A DNA stretch of 64,000 nucleotides from Steromphala cineraria (Eukaryota > Mollusca > Gastropoda > Trochida > Trochidae), in NCBI GenBank assembly GCA_916613615.1, contig OU744723.1, positions 61,388,239 through 61,452,238 of the forward strand, given 5' to 3'. Shown here in pieces: positions 34,340 to 47,035 of the stretch. Every line of letters starts with the position of its first letter. Position 1 is the stretch's first letter. The translations under genes were made by a program, and so were the position numbers. Below the pieces are notes generated by a model. That model worked only from the letters and a program-made list of their open reading frames with translations, was not told the DNA's origin and did not search any database.

Positions 34340-34395
34340 GGACGTGGTCACGTGACTTTGTTTACAACTCTGACTGGAACTGGTCACGTGAATTG
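34340..34395. promoter_or_regulatory. paired CACGTG E-boxes
   Basis: GGTCACGTGA occurs twice (about 34346 and 34382), 36 bp apart. This is the palindromic E-box used by USF/MITF/MYC-type factors. Further CACGTG sites occur near 13563 and 14022. The pair lies upstream of a spliced-looking segment at 34482-34575. Confidence 0.3.
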
Positions 34396-34481
34396 ATTCA
34401 CGGCTGCTTTGTGAAAGTTATATGGCAGTAAGTTATCTTGTCTTTTCATCTTCTTCTGATTTACTGTTTATGTTTTGACAG

Positions 34482-34575
34482 TGAATTAGAAGTCCAGAAG
34501 TGTTACACAACGTCTCCTAGAAGAACAGTTCCAGTGCATGCACTATGTAAGTCATCCGTCCCGACCTGAACGAAG
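34482..34575 (+). other. possible non-coding or 5' UTR exon
   Basis: Bounded by a good acceptor (TTTATGTTTTGACAG) and a strong donor (CGAAG|GTAAGT). All three frames contain a stop, so if transcribed it would be untranslated. Confidence 0.22.
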
Positions 34576-35143
34576 GTAAGTAAGCTTGTTTACCTTTCAT
34601 TGATCAGCTGATTGACATGTTTACTGTATTAGAACCTATTAAAAGAATTATTTCTGAGTAAATCAACGCTTAGCACCTGACCAAATGTGCTTGTCATTTG
34701 ATGATTTTGAAATATATATTTATATATTGTATTTAGAGATAGAAATAAAATCAGAATTTAGGAAAATTCAATTTTATAGGCCTAATGTTATTATTTACAA
34801 TTAAGAACAGTTTGCAATGACACATAGCCTAGTTAAACACGAGCCCTAATATGTTGTAGACAATCACATCACTGTAAGATATTCTGATAGGTTACTCTCT
34901 TGAAATATACTGTTTAATAACAACTGTTACTCTTATAAAATTTGTATCTTCTTAAGAAATAAAAAGGCTCAGCTGTGATGAATGCAGTCACATACTGTGT
35001 AGCTTTTGCACAAGGCATAACATTTTTTATCATTCGATATAATCTGATAGTATCATATCTTGAGATGTACTGTTTTTGTGTAATGTCAAATGGCCTAGGA
35101 AGCTGTAGCTCAATTGACCACTATCAGTTGCAGTCAAGTTCAG

Positions 35144-35276
35144 CAACAACGAGTGCGGCCACCTGACCGGAATGGGATTGATGACCCAAGATGCTGTCCA
35201 GTACAGGCTGGGACTTTGAAGGATGTCTCCCTGCCAGACACGAGACATGACTTGAGAGACATACAGTGTTTACCTG
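35144..35276 (+). CDS. candidate internal exon, unknown protein
   Basis: Between TTCAG and CCTG|GTGAGT, 133 bp stay open in one frame. The translation contains VRPPDRNGIDDPRCCPVQ and DTRHDLRDIQCLPG, a plausible globular composition. I do not recognise it. The 148-bp satellite begins just downstream. It may be a relic of a repeat-borne gene. Confidence 0.25.
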
Positions 35277-35394
35277 GTGAGTGTCTTTCTTCAGATTATG
35301 CCGCTCTTCACTCAGTCATTATCATTACAAAAGGAACTTGAAATTGTTCGCTTATATCATGTACCATTTGAAGATTGCTCTTTACAGTATCATT

Positions 35395-38300
35395 AGATAA
35401 CATGTTTGTATCAATTGATGGCAGGTCAATCTCATTAAAACAATAATCTCAAATTTGCTCACATTATTCATATAAAACTGGTAAATAACTCTTTAATGAT
35501 ATCGGGTACTCGGCTAGGACATGAGGTGTCTCCCTGGGTTGTGAATTCTTTTAAATAGGGTTAATCGATATCTTATCAATCTCATTGAATTAAGATCATA
35601 CATTTGATCACTTTATTCATTCATAGATCTCACTTTTAAAAGATCTTAAATGGCTGGATAGCTCTCTAATGATCTCAGGTATTCAAGTGAGTCTTTAGAT
35701 ATCTGCATTTGTTTTTTATCAACACAGCTAATTGATACCCGATCAATCTAATTAAAATTAGATTATCTTAACCCCAGGTAGATATAGCTTAACTGATCTC
35801 AGGTATTCAAGTTAGGGATGATGTTACTTCATGGATAAAGTGTTTGTGTCAATTGATGCCAGGTCAATCTCATTAAAACAATAAGATCTCAAATTAGCTC
35901 ACATTATTCATATACAACTGGTAGATGACTCTTAAATGATCTCGGGAACTCAGCTAGGACATGAGGCGTCTCCCTGGGTTGTGTATTCTTTTGAAAAGGG
36001 TCCATTGATATCTGGTAAATCTCATTAAAATGAGGTCATACATTTGATCACTTTATTTATGTAAATCTGGTAGAACACTCTTTAATGATCTCGGACACTT
36101 AGCTAGAACATGAGGTGTCTCCCTGGGTTGTGTATTCTTTTAAATGGGTCCATTGATATCTGGTAAATCTCATTAAAATGAGGTTATATATTTGATCACT
36201 TTATTTATGTTAAACTGGTAGATGACTCTTTAATGATCTTGGACACTCAGTTAGGACATGAGGTGTCTCCCTGGGTTGTGTATTCTTTTAAAAAGGGTCC
36301 ATTGATATCTGGTAAATCTCATTAAAATGAGGTCATACATTTGATCACTTTATTTATGTAAAACTGGTAGATTACTTTTTAATGATCTCGGACACTTAGC
36401 TAGGACATGAGGTGTCTCCCTGGGTTGTGTATACTTTTAAAAAGGGTCCATTGATATCTGGTCAATCTCATTAAAATGAGGTCATATATTTGATCACTTT
36501 ATCTATGTAAAACTTGTAGATTACTCTTTAATGATCTCGGACACTCAGCTAGGACATGAGATGTCTCCCTGGATTGTGTAGTCTTTTAAAGGGTCCATTT
36601 ATATCTGGTCAATCTCATTAAAATAAGGTCATACATTTGATTACTTTATTTATGTACAACTGATAGATGACTCTTAAATGATCTCGGGCACTAAGCTAGG
36701 ACATGAGGTGTCTCCCTGGGTTGTGTATTCTTTTAAAAAGGGTCCATTGATATCTGGTAAATCTAATTAAAATAAGGTTATACATTTGATCACTTTATTT
36801 ATGTACAACTGGTAGATTAGACTTAAATGATCTTGGACACTCAGCTAGGACATGAGGTGTCTCCCTGGGTTGTGTATTCTTTTGAAAAGGGTCCATTTAT
36901 ATCTGGTCAATCTCATTAAAATAAGGTTATAAATTTGATCACTTTATTTATGTACAACTGGTAGATGACTCTTTAATGATCTCGGACACTCAGCTAGGAC
37001 ATGAGGTGTCTCCCTGGGTTGTGTATACTTTTAAAAAGGGTCCATTCATATCTGGTAAATCTCATTAAACTAAGGTCATACATTTGATCACTTTATTTAT
37101 GTAAAACTGGTAGATTAGACTTAAATGATCTTGGACACTCAGCTAGGACATGAGGTGTCTCCCTGGGTTGTGTATTCTTTTGAAAAGGGTCCATTTATAT
37201 CTGGTCAATCTCATTAAAATAAGGTCATACATTTGATTACTTTATTTATGTACAACTGATAGATGACTCTTAAATGATCTCGGGCACTTAGCTAGGACAT
37301 GAGGTGTCTCCCTGGGTTGTGTATTCTTTTAAAAAGGGTCCATTGATATCTGGTAAATCTAATTGAAATAAGGTTTTACATTTGATTACTTTATTTATGT
37401 ACAACTGGTAGATGACTCTTTAATGATCTCGGACACTTAGCTAGGAAATGAGGTGTCTCCCTGGGTTGTGTAATCTTTTAAAAAGGGTCCATTGATATCT
37501 GGTCAATCTCATTAAAATAAGGTCATACATTTGATTACTTTATATATGTACAACTGGTAGATGACTCTTTAATGATCTCGGACACTAAGCTAGGACATGA
37601 GGTGTCTCCCTGGGTTGTGTATTCTTTTAAAAAGGATCCATTGATATCTGGTCAATCTCATTAAAATAAGGTTATACATTTGATCACTTTATTTATGTAC
37701 AATTGGAAGATGACTCTTTAATGATCTCGGACACTCAGTTAGGACATGAGGTGTCTCCCTGGGTTGTGTAGTCTTTTAAAAAGGGTCCATTGATATCTGG
37801 TCAATCTCATTAAAATAAGGTCATACATTTGATTACTTTATTTATGTACAACTGGTAGATGACTCTTTAATGATCTCGGACACTAAGCTAGGACATGAGG
37901 TGTCTCCCTGGGTTGTGTATTCTTTTAAAAAGGATCCATTGATATCTGGTCAATCTCATTAAAATAAGGTCATACATTTGATTACTTTATTTATGTACAA
38001 CTGGTAGATGACTCTTTAATGATCTCGGACACTAAGCTAGGACATGAGGTGTCTCCCTGGGTTGTGTATTCTTTTAAAAAGGATCCATTGATATCTGGTC
38101 AATCTCATTAAAATAAGGTTATACATTTGATCACTTTATTTATGTACAATTGGTAGATGACTCTTTAATGATCTCGGACACTAAGCTAGGACATGAGGTG
38201 TCTCCCTGGGTTGTGTATTCTTTTAAAAAGGATCCATTGATATCTGGTCAATCTCATTAAAATAAGGTTATACATTTGATCACTTTATTTATGTACAATT

Positions 38301-38450
38301 GGAAGATGACTCTTTAATGATCTCGGACACTCAGTTAGGACATGAGGTGTCTCCCTGGGTTGTGTATACTTTTAAAAAGGGTCCATTGATATCTGGTCAA
38401 TCTCATTAAAATGAGGTCATACATTTGATCACTTTATTCATTCATTGCCC
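35395..38450 (+). repeat. 148-bp satellite array
   Basis: About 20 tandem copies. Each has GTGTCTCCCTGGGTTGTGTA, TTTTAAAAAGGGTCCATTGA, TATCTGGTCAATCTCATTAA, a TTTGATCACTTTATTTATGT block and TTTAATGATCTCGGACACT. Phases of GTGTCTCC near 36115, 36263, 36412, 36561 and 36708 give a period of 147-149 bp. Copies from 36.1 to 38.4 kb are most alike; both edges are more diverged. No ORF survives. Confidence 0.9.
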
Positions 38451-38706
38451 TCACTTTTAAAGGAACAGGCACTCAAGAAAAACATGTGATTTCTGACCTT
38501 GGGCATGTGTAGTTTTTCTAAATGGTCCATTGATAACAGGTCAATCTCACCAAGATAAGTTCTGAAATTTTTATTCTTGAATGATGTAATGAGTTCAAGT
38601 ACAGCATGTGGTCCCTGGGCATGTGTAGTTGATAAAACGCTTAATGGCTAGCAGATCAGTCTCAATGTGTATCTATATACCCCTAGTCAAGAAATAGAGG
38701 ATACCT
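38451..38706 (+). repeat. diverged satellite tail
   Basis: Degraded units with GGCACTCAAGAAAAACATGTG and GGTCAATCTCAC, ending GTGTATCTATATACCCCTAG. The same tail and ending appear at 42.54-42.91 kb, showing that the two blocks are copies of one arrangement. Confidence 0.6.
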
Positions 38707-38788
38707 AATGATGTTTGTCAAATTTCATCGAGTGACATGGGTAAAGTTAATGAAATAAACATGGTATTTGACAAACATCATTAAGTAT
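38707..38788. repeat. 82-bp inverted repeat
   Basis: Arms CCTAATGATGTTTGTCAAAT and the complement of ATTTGACAAACATCATTAAG match at 18 of 20 positions around a 42-bp loop. It could be a small MITE relic or hairpin. Confidence 0.5.
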
Positions 38789-39256
38789 TCTATTTATTAT
38801 ATAAATTAAATGTTTTTTTAAATGCAAAACATCATTCAAGTGAGCCCCGTCTGTTTGCAGACCCATGAAACATAGCAATCCGCGACCTAATCAACATAGT
38901 CCCAACTTAATAATTTTATGGAAAATATTTCCTAAGATAACAAAAAATATTTAATTACAAAAACAACAATAACTAATATTTTCTGGTTCTCATATTACAT
39001 TTAATCAATATTAAGATACAAATGCCAAGTTTTTTTTGCAAAAGCACTTGCGTAGTGTTTCGTCTTAGAGTTCCCGTCCGCCATTTTTCAACGTAACAGC
39101 TGGGTCCGAACGATCGTCAAGAAAACGGTAAATAACCTTTAAGTTATTAACAATAGTGCGTAAATAACAGTAACTGGGGATGTTATCAGGAAAAAACAGT
39201 CTGATAAAAGTATTCAACTGAGCTGACATAGTTTAACTGTTGTAATCCAAGTATTG
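38789..39256. other. no gene recognised
   Basis: AT-rich until about 39050, then a CpG-richer patch with CCGCCATTTTTC (about 39077). It lies downstream of the Crypton-like gene, so it may hold its 3' UTR or a separate promoter. Confidence 0.3.
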
Positions 39257-41318
39257 TTATTGTTCTAGAGGGCGCTTCACCCCTCGCGACCCGGCCTCAA
39301 TCGCATTACATTCGGACAGCTGATTGTGTTGTGATCGTCCTGTGTCCCTTTCGGTTGCAGACACCGGTTGCGGCCGATTCATACCAATAACCTTTGGGGT
39401 AACATTGATAGTTACATTGCCACGGACAGTACTGCCAACCATTATACTCGACAGGAAATTCCTGGAGTGAGAGGCGCTGTACGAGGATGATCCACCACGA
39501 TCCTGCCAGTGCGAGATGAAATCAGCACTCGGTGACCCGGGTGGATGAGTGACAGTGGCACAGGGCTGGTGAGAATTCGTAAGGGCAAGTTGACCTGGGT
39601 GACTCGAAGAAAGGGCAGGTTGACCTTGGTTACTCGTAGAAAGTGTTTTGGAGATATTCCTTTGTTGAATAGTGTTGATGCCAGAGTAATTGTTGATTGA
39701 ATTCACATTTTTGTGGCCTGAAAGTAAACATTTTAAAAATAAATTTGCAATATTCCATTCATTGCTTTTGTTTGGATTTAAATAATAATCCTTTTAGTTC
39801 TGTGCAATTTTGTAAATTTAAATTATTATTTGATAATCATTTTTGGGATTAACATTTTTATATGGCAATATTCTCAAGGATAATCCTTATAAAAATAATC
39901 CTTAATCCTTAGTAAAATGCTACTGTGGCTATGATCAAATTTCTCTTTTTTTATTTTGTGAAAATTAAGTAATTTGAATAGTTATTAATGCATGTGTTGT
40001 ATTTAGAGAGTTTATGTCTACCTGAAGGGCCTGGTAAAATTATTTTACAAGTAAAACACTCTCTTGTTTTGACATTTAGCTATTTACCAAATCTGTAAAT
40101 TAATTGTTGAGAAAATCTACCTGTTACTTGAATTATTTCAGTGGGTGGCAGTCCCGAGTCCCGCAGTTTCTGTACAAGATGTTTTCGTACGCTAAGTAAG
40201 AAACAGGTAATATTCTTAATGTCATATAGGCTAATAATATTGTACTTTTGTTTTAAGATTTGATAGTTAAAAGAATATTTGATATTTTAAAAATGATGTT
40301 TATATGCTTAATTTGTGCTATTACTGCAATGTGGTCACAACATTGACAAAAATTTTGTTGTTCGTCATTCACCAATATCAAAATTTGTTAAAGGATATAT
40401 TTACCTGAGTGATTCTGTTGTCATTTTTAATATCCGTGCCAGCTTTCATAGTTTTCATAATTGCATATATGCTGTTGATGCCCATGGCATTTGATTTATA
40501 CCATGGTCTGTCTTGTTTGGTGGAAGTGGTTCACCGCCAAGAAGAAAGGTGAGTCTTCTGATGTCGCTGTGTCGGGACGCTTGCTGCTGTACAGTTTGTA
40601 CAGGAACACTGGGTCTCATTCTGGCTCATCCGGTACCGCATAGGCTCTCGGTTTGATCTGCCTGACATTTCTTTCATTTTCCCCCGTTCTTGTCTTTGTC
40701 TGTCTCTCATTGCAAAAAAACAAGAACTCTTCTCCATTTTCATTCTGTAGCGTAATATCCCCCCATTTCAGGTCATGGGTTTCCAGTGGCCGGTCCGCAT
40801 TCCAAAATGAGTGGTGCATGTTAACCACGAGGAATTGATCAGAGAAGACGGATTTGATGCTCCTAGATTGCCCTTCTGATACATATTATCAATTTGTTGA
40901 TCAGTAATTTCTGCTGCTGCCTGGTCTGTTACCTTTGCCTTGTGTTTTTTAGATGTTTCATTTTACTCTTGAGTGTTTTCCTGCATTTGTTGAATTGAAT
41001 ATCAGTCATGATGCTCACCCCATAGTCCTTTTTCTTCAGGTATCGCTCGATTGACGAAATAAAAGCCCTGATGGTGCATGGCTCGTACTCGCCCCCGGTC
41101 TTCTTGCGGACAGACAGGTTGAACTGGCAGATGTACTGATTCAATTCAGCAGGGTCTATATCTTCAGGACGTCTCAGCTCAATCATGGACATTAAGAACT
41201 GTGAAAAGACATTTATGTCTCCAGTCTCCACTTGTTTTCCGCTTTATGTTCATGTTTTCTTCATCTTCAAGAAATTCATCAACATCCCCTAAGGTAACAT
41301 TTACAAGTCTCTCATTTT
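39257..41318 (-). pseudogene. decayed Crypton/DUF3504 recombinase-like gene
   Basis: Three minus-strand exons: A about 41318-40405, B 40191-40121, C 39717-39257. The protein resembles the KIAA1958/QRICH1/ZMYM-type DUF3504 domain, a Crypton-derived tyrosine-recombinase fold. Conserved pieces are DVDEFLED, PAELNQYICQFNLSVRKK, TIRAFISSIERYL, ETHDLKWGDI, ERQTKTRTGENERNVRQIKP, then exon B HLVQKLRDSGLPPTEIIQ and exon C GHKNVNSINNYS. Exon A is broken. A 7-bp duplication of TGGAGAC (complement at 41217-41230) shifts the frame, one base seems lost in an A-run near 40957, another shift lies near 40795, and more lie near 40616 and 40510. The A/B junction is also out of phase. Exon C alone is intact, with a Ser/Pro-rich tail and GNVTINV near its end. 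Upstream, exon A runs into a dispersed repeat. Sequencing error cannot explain so many lesions. Confidence 0.72.
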
Positions 41319-41321
41319 TAG

Positions 41322-42003
41322 TCCAGATGGGCTTAAGTCCGGATGGGCTTATGTCATGGCCCGTCGTCCGGCGTTCGTCCGTCATCCGTCGTCCGTCCGT
41401 CCGTCCGTAAACTTTTGACACTTTCGACTTCTCCTCATGAACAGTACACATTAGAGAGCTGAAATTTTTGTACAGGTACCTTAGCTAATGGAGATTCTAA
41501 TTTGTAAATTTGGTGACTCTGTGACCCCAAATAGGGTCACAGGGGTCACAACCTTAAAAACCTATTTTCATTTTCTTCTCCAGTTCTAAAAGGACTAGAG
41601 AGTTAAAAATGATATGTGCAGTCTCCTTGGCCAATGGGGATTCTTAATTGTAGATTTCGTGACCCCATGACCCCAAATAGGGTCACAGGGGTCACAACCT
41701 TAAAAACCTATTTTCATCTTCTTCTCCAGTTCCAAAAGGAGTAGATAGTTAATATTGATGTGTGCAGACTCCTTGGACAATGGGGATTCTAATTTGTAAC
41801 TTTGTTGACCCTGTGCCCCCAAATAGGGTCACAGGGGTCACAACCTTAAACAACTATTTATTCCGAAATCGTTACATTTGTTTCGTAATTTTTTTATAGG
41901 TTTTCTTGCAATAGGTAACATCAGTTTCATTTTTAGCTCATCTGGCCAGTATAAAGCAAACTTGATATGATGCCTGATGAGCTACAGAGCCAATGAATCT
42001 ATT
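41322..42003. mobile_element. dispersed GTCCGTCC/GGGTCACAGGGGTCAC DNA element(s)
   Basis: Starts GATGGGCTTATGTCATGGC with GTCCGTCCGTCCGTAAACTTT, then two or three internal repeats of GACCCCAAATAGGGTCACAG (spaced about 140 bp). It ends GATGAGCTACAGAGCCAATG, with a short nested copy (TTTAGCTCATC to GATGAGCTAC) at about 41934-41985. Non-coding. It abuts the recombinase-like gene and donates the extra N-terminal codons of its open frame. Confidence 0.6.
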
Positions 42004-42008
42004 TTTTA

Positions 42009-42168
42009 TGCCCCCGAGATTCCGGGGGTATATTGTTTTTCACCTGTCCGACTGTCCGTCCGTCCGTCTGTCCGTCTGTCCGTTTGTCCTCAAAAACTTT
42101 AACCTTGGTCATAACTTTTGATTGGTCAGAGCTAGGTCTTTGATACTTTGAGACTTGACATATGCATC
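42009..42168 (+). mobile_element. truncated ATGCCCCCG element
   Basis: Starts ATGCCCCCGAGATTCCGGGG and TATATTGTTTTTCACC, a GTCCGTCCG run, then ACTTTAACCTTGGTCATAAC and TTGATTGGTCAGAGCTAGG. It is cut at about 42168, where the 148-bp satellite begins abruptly. Same family as the copy at 49.48 kb. Confidence 0.7.
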
Positions 42169-42915
42169 CGGTGTCTCCCTGGGTTGTGTAATCATTTAAA
42201 AAGGGTCCATTGACATCTGATCAATCTCATGAAAAAAAGGTCATACATTTTATCACTTTATTCATATGCAACTGGTAGATGACTCTTTAATGATCTCGGA
42301 AACTCAATTATGACATGAGGTGTCTCCCTGGGTTGTGTAATCATTTAAAAAGGGTCCATCGATATCTGATCAATCTCATTAGAATAAGGTCATACATTTT
42401 ATCACTTTATTCATATGCAACTGGTAGATGACTCTTTAATGATCTCGGACACTCAGTTATGACAGGATGATGACAATTGACATCTGATCAATCTCATTAA
42501 AATAATAACATACAATTGATCACTTTATTCATTCATATATATCACTTTTAAAAGAACCGGCACTCAAGAAAAACATGTGGTTTCTGTCCTTGGGCATGTG
42601 TAGTTTTATAAAATGGTTAATGAATACCAGGCCAATCTCACAAGTATAAGTTCTGAAATTTGCCCACTTTATTCTTGAATGATGTAATGAGTTCAAGTAC
42701 AGCCAGTGGTCCCTGGGCATGGGCAGTTTTATAAAATGGTCAATGAATACCAGGCCAATCTCACTAAGATAAGTTCTGAAATTTGCCCACTTTATTCTTG
42801 AATGATGTAATGAGTTCAAGTACAGCCAGTGGTCCCTGGGCATGGGCAGTTTTATAAAATGGTTAATTGATACCAGGCCAATCTCATTGTGTATCTATAT
42901 ACCCCTAGTCAAGAA
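42169..42915 (+). repeat. second block of 148-bp satellite
   Basis: Two and a half units starting GTGTCTCCCTGGG, followed by the tail units seen at 38.45-38.70 kb and the same ending GTGTATCTATATACCCCTAG. The tail unit of about 118 bp is duplicated here, which makes the minus-strand open frame at 42529-42843 a repeat artefact. Confidence 0.75.
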
Positions 42916-44050
42916 GTTCGGAAACTTTAGTTCTACTTCTGGTTGATGAATTGAAATTCACGAATGAAGTTTCTGCCTTGGCAAGTGTATTCTTTAAATG
43001 GTCTATTGATACCTGGTCAATAGAACTGAAATAAGAGTTCAAATTTGGTTTCATTATTTATTAGCAGTAAAACCCCATTTCCAGGGTTGTGTATTTTTTC
43101 AAAACAACTCTTTGATACTCAGTTAATGTCATTAAAATACATCTCAAATGTGATCTCTCTATGTATGAACTACAGGTAGATAATTATTAAAAAATGTTCT
43201 GATGTTACATATTTTTGAAAAGTATTTTTACTGTATTAATTAACCAAATGACATAAACGGCAACCCCAGCATGTTGACATGAAGGCGAATAATCAGCTGT
43301 TGCCGTCTCAAAAAGGCATTCCTAAATTATAAAATATATGCTTTATTTCAAGTTGTCAGGCAGGACTTGATTTTTTTTCTTTTCGTCAAATCAGATACTT
43401 GTTGCCTCCAAGCTGAGACGCAGTGTAAATTCCTACACACTATGTGCGGTGTTATCAATATATCAGTATATTTCAATGTAGGCAAAGTGTGATACGAATC
43501 GGTACACACCAAAAACACAACCATATAAAACATGATTCTATGGAGAGTTCTTAACAAAGTGTGAAGTTGTGTTGTGAAAATAAGTCAAGTATGTATCCAT
43601 GTTATAAGCAGTGCTCAGAAAGCATCTCTTTCCAACTCGGCTCATAGCTGAACAATGATGATCATTCTCAAAAATCATATGCATCTAAACTATGCATCTA
43701 AACTATGCATCTAAACTATGCATCTAAACTGATCTTAGGTATTTAAGTGAGTCCTGAGGTTTCTGCATTGGTTTTTTTCAACACAACTAAATTCTGATGG
43801 CTAGCCGGTCAATCTCATTAGAATAGGGTCTTAAATGTGCCAGCTGGATAACTCTTTGATGGTCTCAGGTATTCAAGTGAGTCCTTAGATTGCTGCATGT
43901 GTTCTGGTAGAATGATCTGTTTATTAACCACTATAGGAACTGATCTCAAGTATTAAAGTTAGGGATGATGATGCACAGTTATTGGTTCCTGGTCAATCTA
44001 TTTAAAATTAGTCTCAAGTTAGCTCTTTTTTTTATAAACGGTTTAACCCC
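42916..44050. repeat. diverged satellite and 13-bp tandem repeat
   Basis: Scattered GGTCAATCTCATTA remnants (for example near 43808) show decayed 148-bp family units. Four copies of ATGCATCTAAACT are at about 43679-43730. No gene seen. Confidence 0.45.
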
Positions 44051-47035
44051 ATAGATAACTATTTGCCATACAAAGAAATATTCAGATGGTTTGGACGTCA
44101 TTTTCCGGCGCATGCCAAGTGGGCAGGAAGCAGCTACCACCGCCACCAGTGAGTACACGCCACCAGTGAGTACACCAGTGAGTACACGGCAAAATGACTT
44201 TCATTTCCTCATTGAGAAAGGTAAGAGGTTTTTCCCTGAGTTCAGGTAGGTTAAAGGTGCATTGTGGCAGTATTTTTGACATTTTTTGCTTTAAATTGTT
44301 TTAAATGATAGAATACATACTTAACAAAATGGTTGCAAGTCAAAACGATCATTATGAGGAAATATTTTTTTATTTTATTTATTTTTTAACTCGCATGTTA
44401 CTCTACACCATCATGTCAGATTCCACGATGCTGTCTCGTCATGTCGGTTACTCCAACTGGGAAGTTTGATGCAGTGAGTTGACAATTTTTTTTGTGTGAA
44501 TGTAGAGTGGATAATTATCAAATGATAAATACCTTTGTACTAACATTTCCAGATGTCATATCATTTTATAGATTATTTCTCTTTGCAAAAATACTCTTGA
44601 TTGTGTTGAAATATATCAATCATAGATCAGATTCAGACTGTCACGTTCTGTCAAATGCAATCAAATAAGACCAGTATCTTCTAACTAAACTGTCACAATG
44701 AATAAGAGAGATTTTCTGAATACAATCATTTTGTTGTCATTCCGAAACATGGCCCAACTTCAGAGCATTATCAATAAAACATTGTTGAACAATAGGTTTA
44801 TACATTGTTCACATTTTGCATAATACATAATCATTATCATCAAGCTGTTAGCTAAAATGAATGAATGAATGAATGAATGAATGAATGAAATACTGATATA
44901 AATAAATGATAATGAAATACTAAAAAATAGTAGGTAAAAACCTTTCAAACCTTATTTGGTCTGGAAGTTAGAAAACTATCCTTTAATGAATGTACTGACC
45001 AACCAAAGTGTTGCACCATTCCCATATAACAATTTTGAACTGAAAACTTGTTTGCTTTTATGTAATCAAAAGTTCAGTAAAAAATGTGTGTGATATGTGT
45101 CTTCTCCAATAGCCAATATTTATAAATTGTCTAATCAAAAGTTCTGCAAAGTTTTCTTCCTATTCAAGATAATTTTAGCAAATTAAGTTACATAATTAGT
45201 TTCGTCATTTTATCAACATAAGCTCTTTATAGGATTTCAAAACAGTTAACTCTCATGCAATTAGAAAATACCAAAGGCACATCAGCAAATTGAGCATTAT
45301 CTCAACGTTTGCCTATTGCATTGCATTAATGTGCAAGGAGCATTTTTTTCAGATTAGTTATCAAAGAAATGGAAAAAAATATCAAATTCTTTTGAAAGTT
45401 GCAAATCCTAAAATGCAATATATGCAATATCGCCATGTCTCAGCCCTTCTCTGCTTACTTGCCGAGCACCTGCGCAGCCCCATACTGCTTTTGAAATGAG
45501 GGGGAAAAATAATTAATTCAAATTGTTGTGAAATTGACAATCCCTTGAAAGATTTTTGAAATTTTGTTATTCAAATTGCTCGTTTTAGATAATTTATTCA
45601 AAAGGTACAATATCACAAAGAAGTAAAACACACATCAGTCAAAGTATAACACATAAAGTGTAGATTATATATTGATGGTAATATTATTTTATTTTTTGAA
45701 AGTAGTTTTTATCAATGCAAACTCTTAAGGCATAAATTTCTGATAACAAAATGACACCGTTCAAACTATGATTAAGGGGAGATAATCAACAAGTTCAATC
45801 AGAAGGTTATCTTCAGTTCCCTCAAAACCATTAAATGAAGGGTATTAAGGCTTTTATAGAATGTATACAATATCAAATCACATACTTCCCAAATTATGCA
45901 TCAATTGTAAATTCTTAACCTGGAACTGTTGTCTTTGAAAACTAAAAATTACCACAGTTTTTTTAATTTAATTTGTCAAGTAAAAACTCATACTATCAAT
46001 GGCACTATCAAGAGCATATATTAACCATATTGAACCAAACTTGCAACTTGTCTTTATTTGACAATTCTATCTTAAAATTATAATATGTTCTCAGTTTAAA
46101 TCTGCTTTTGATATAAAAATAACGAAAGTCAACTAGAATTTATTTGTTTATATCAGTAATACAAACAGGGGCATGTCAAAGCCTACTCTAACATAAGACA
46201 TTAAAAACAATACTATTTCACCAATGACACCATTAAAAAAATAATAATTCAAGTTTCTATCTCTTTGCCGCTTTTGATATTTCGTCCAAATTCGATTTAA
46301 TCTTGTTCAAATTTGTATGACTGTCTGACTATAAATTTGGGCTAGTCATCATAGACATGGACTATATTTAAACTTATCAATTTTAAGCTTGTGTTCTGTT
46401 TATGAAACTTTCACAACCCAATTTACCATTTGCATCAGATTTTTTCCTCCATTATCAGATATTGTCATTTCTATATAATGGAAAAATAAATGAATATCAA
46501 AATGACCAACTCTACAGCAACATATCCAAGGTTTTGAGTTTTTCTTTCAGCAAAAACAAATTAAATTTGAGAGGAAAAACAAGAGTTATATGAGATATAA
46601 TGAAGATAAAGTGAGTCATTCATCCAACTAAAATCCTCATCCCATTCCCCTTCCCAATCTTCCTTGTGATAGTATCATAGTGTGTTCATGACATTTAAAT
46701 CACTTGATATAAACATGTTGATAAGATTACAGAATGTAATTAGATATTATCATTTTTTAATTATTCTAGAGATTGTTTTCCTCCTTAAATATTCACACCA
46801 ATTGATCATACAAAGACAGTCAATGAAACATATTCATTATGTCATGAATGGAGCAGTATGATTATTTAATCAAATAAAATATCAAGTATTTACCTAAAAA
46901 TTATATTGGAAAGGCAACTGTACTGTAATATACATTATACATTAATTGCATAATAACAAAGGAAACTTGATTATACACGTATACATTATAGATATGTATA
47001 CAATTACCTTGTAATTCATTTCCTTATCAATTTAG
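44051..47035. other. AT-rich, no gene recognised
   Basis: A small triplication of CACCAGTGAGTACAC is at about 44140-44190, next to a possible donor GAAAG|GTAAGA (44219). There is a (TGAA)n run at about 44854-44888. The remaining 2.5 kb is AT-rich with only short chance frames. I see nothing supportable. Confidence 0.4.

Noticed and set aside
42529..42843. 104-residue minus-strand protein with an internal repeat
   Set aside because: It lies wholly in duplicated satellite tail units.
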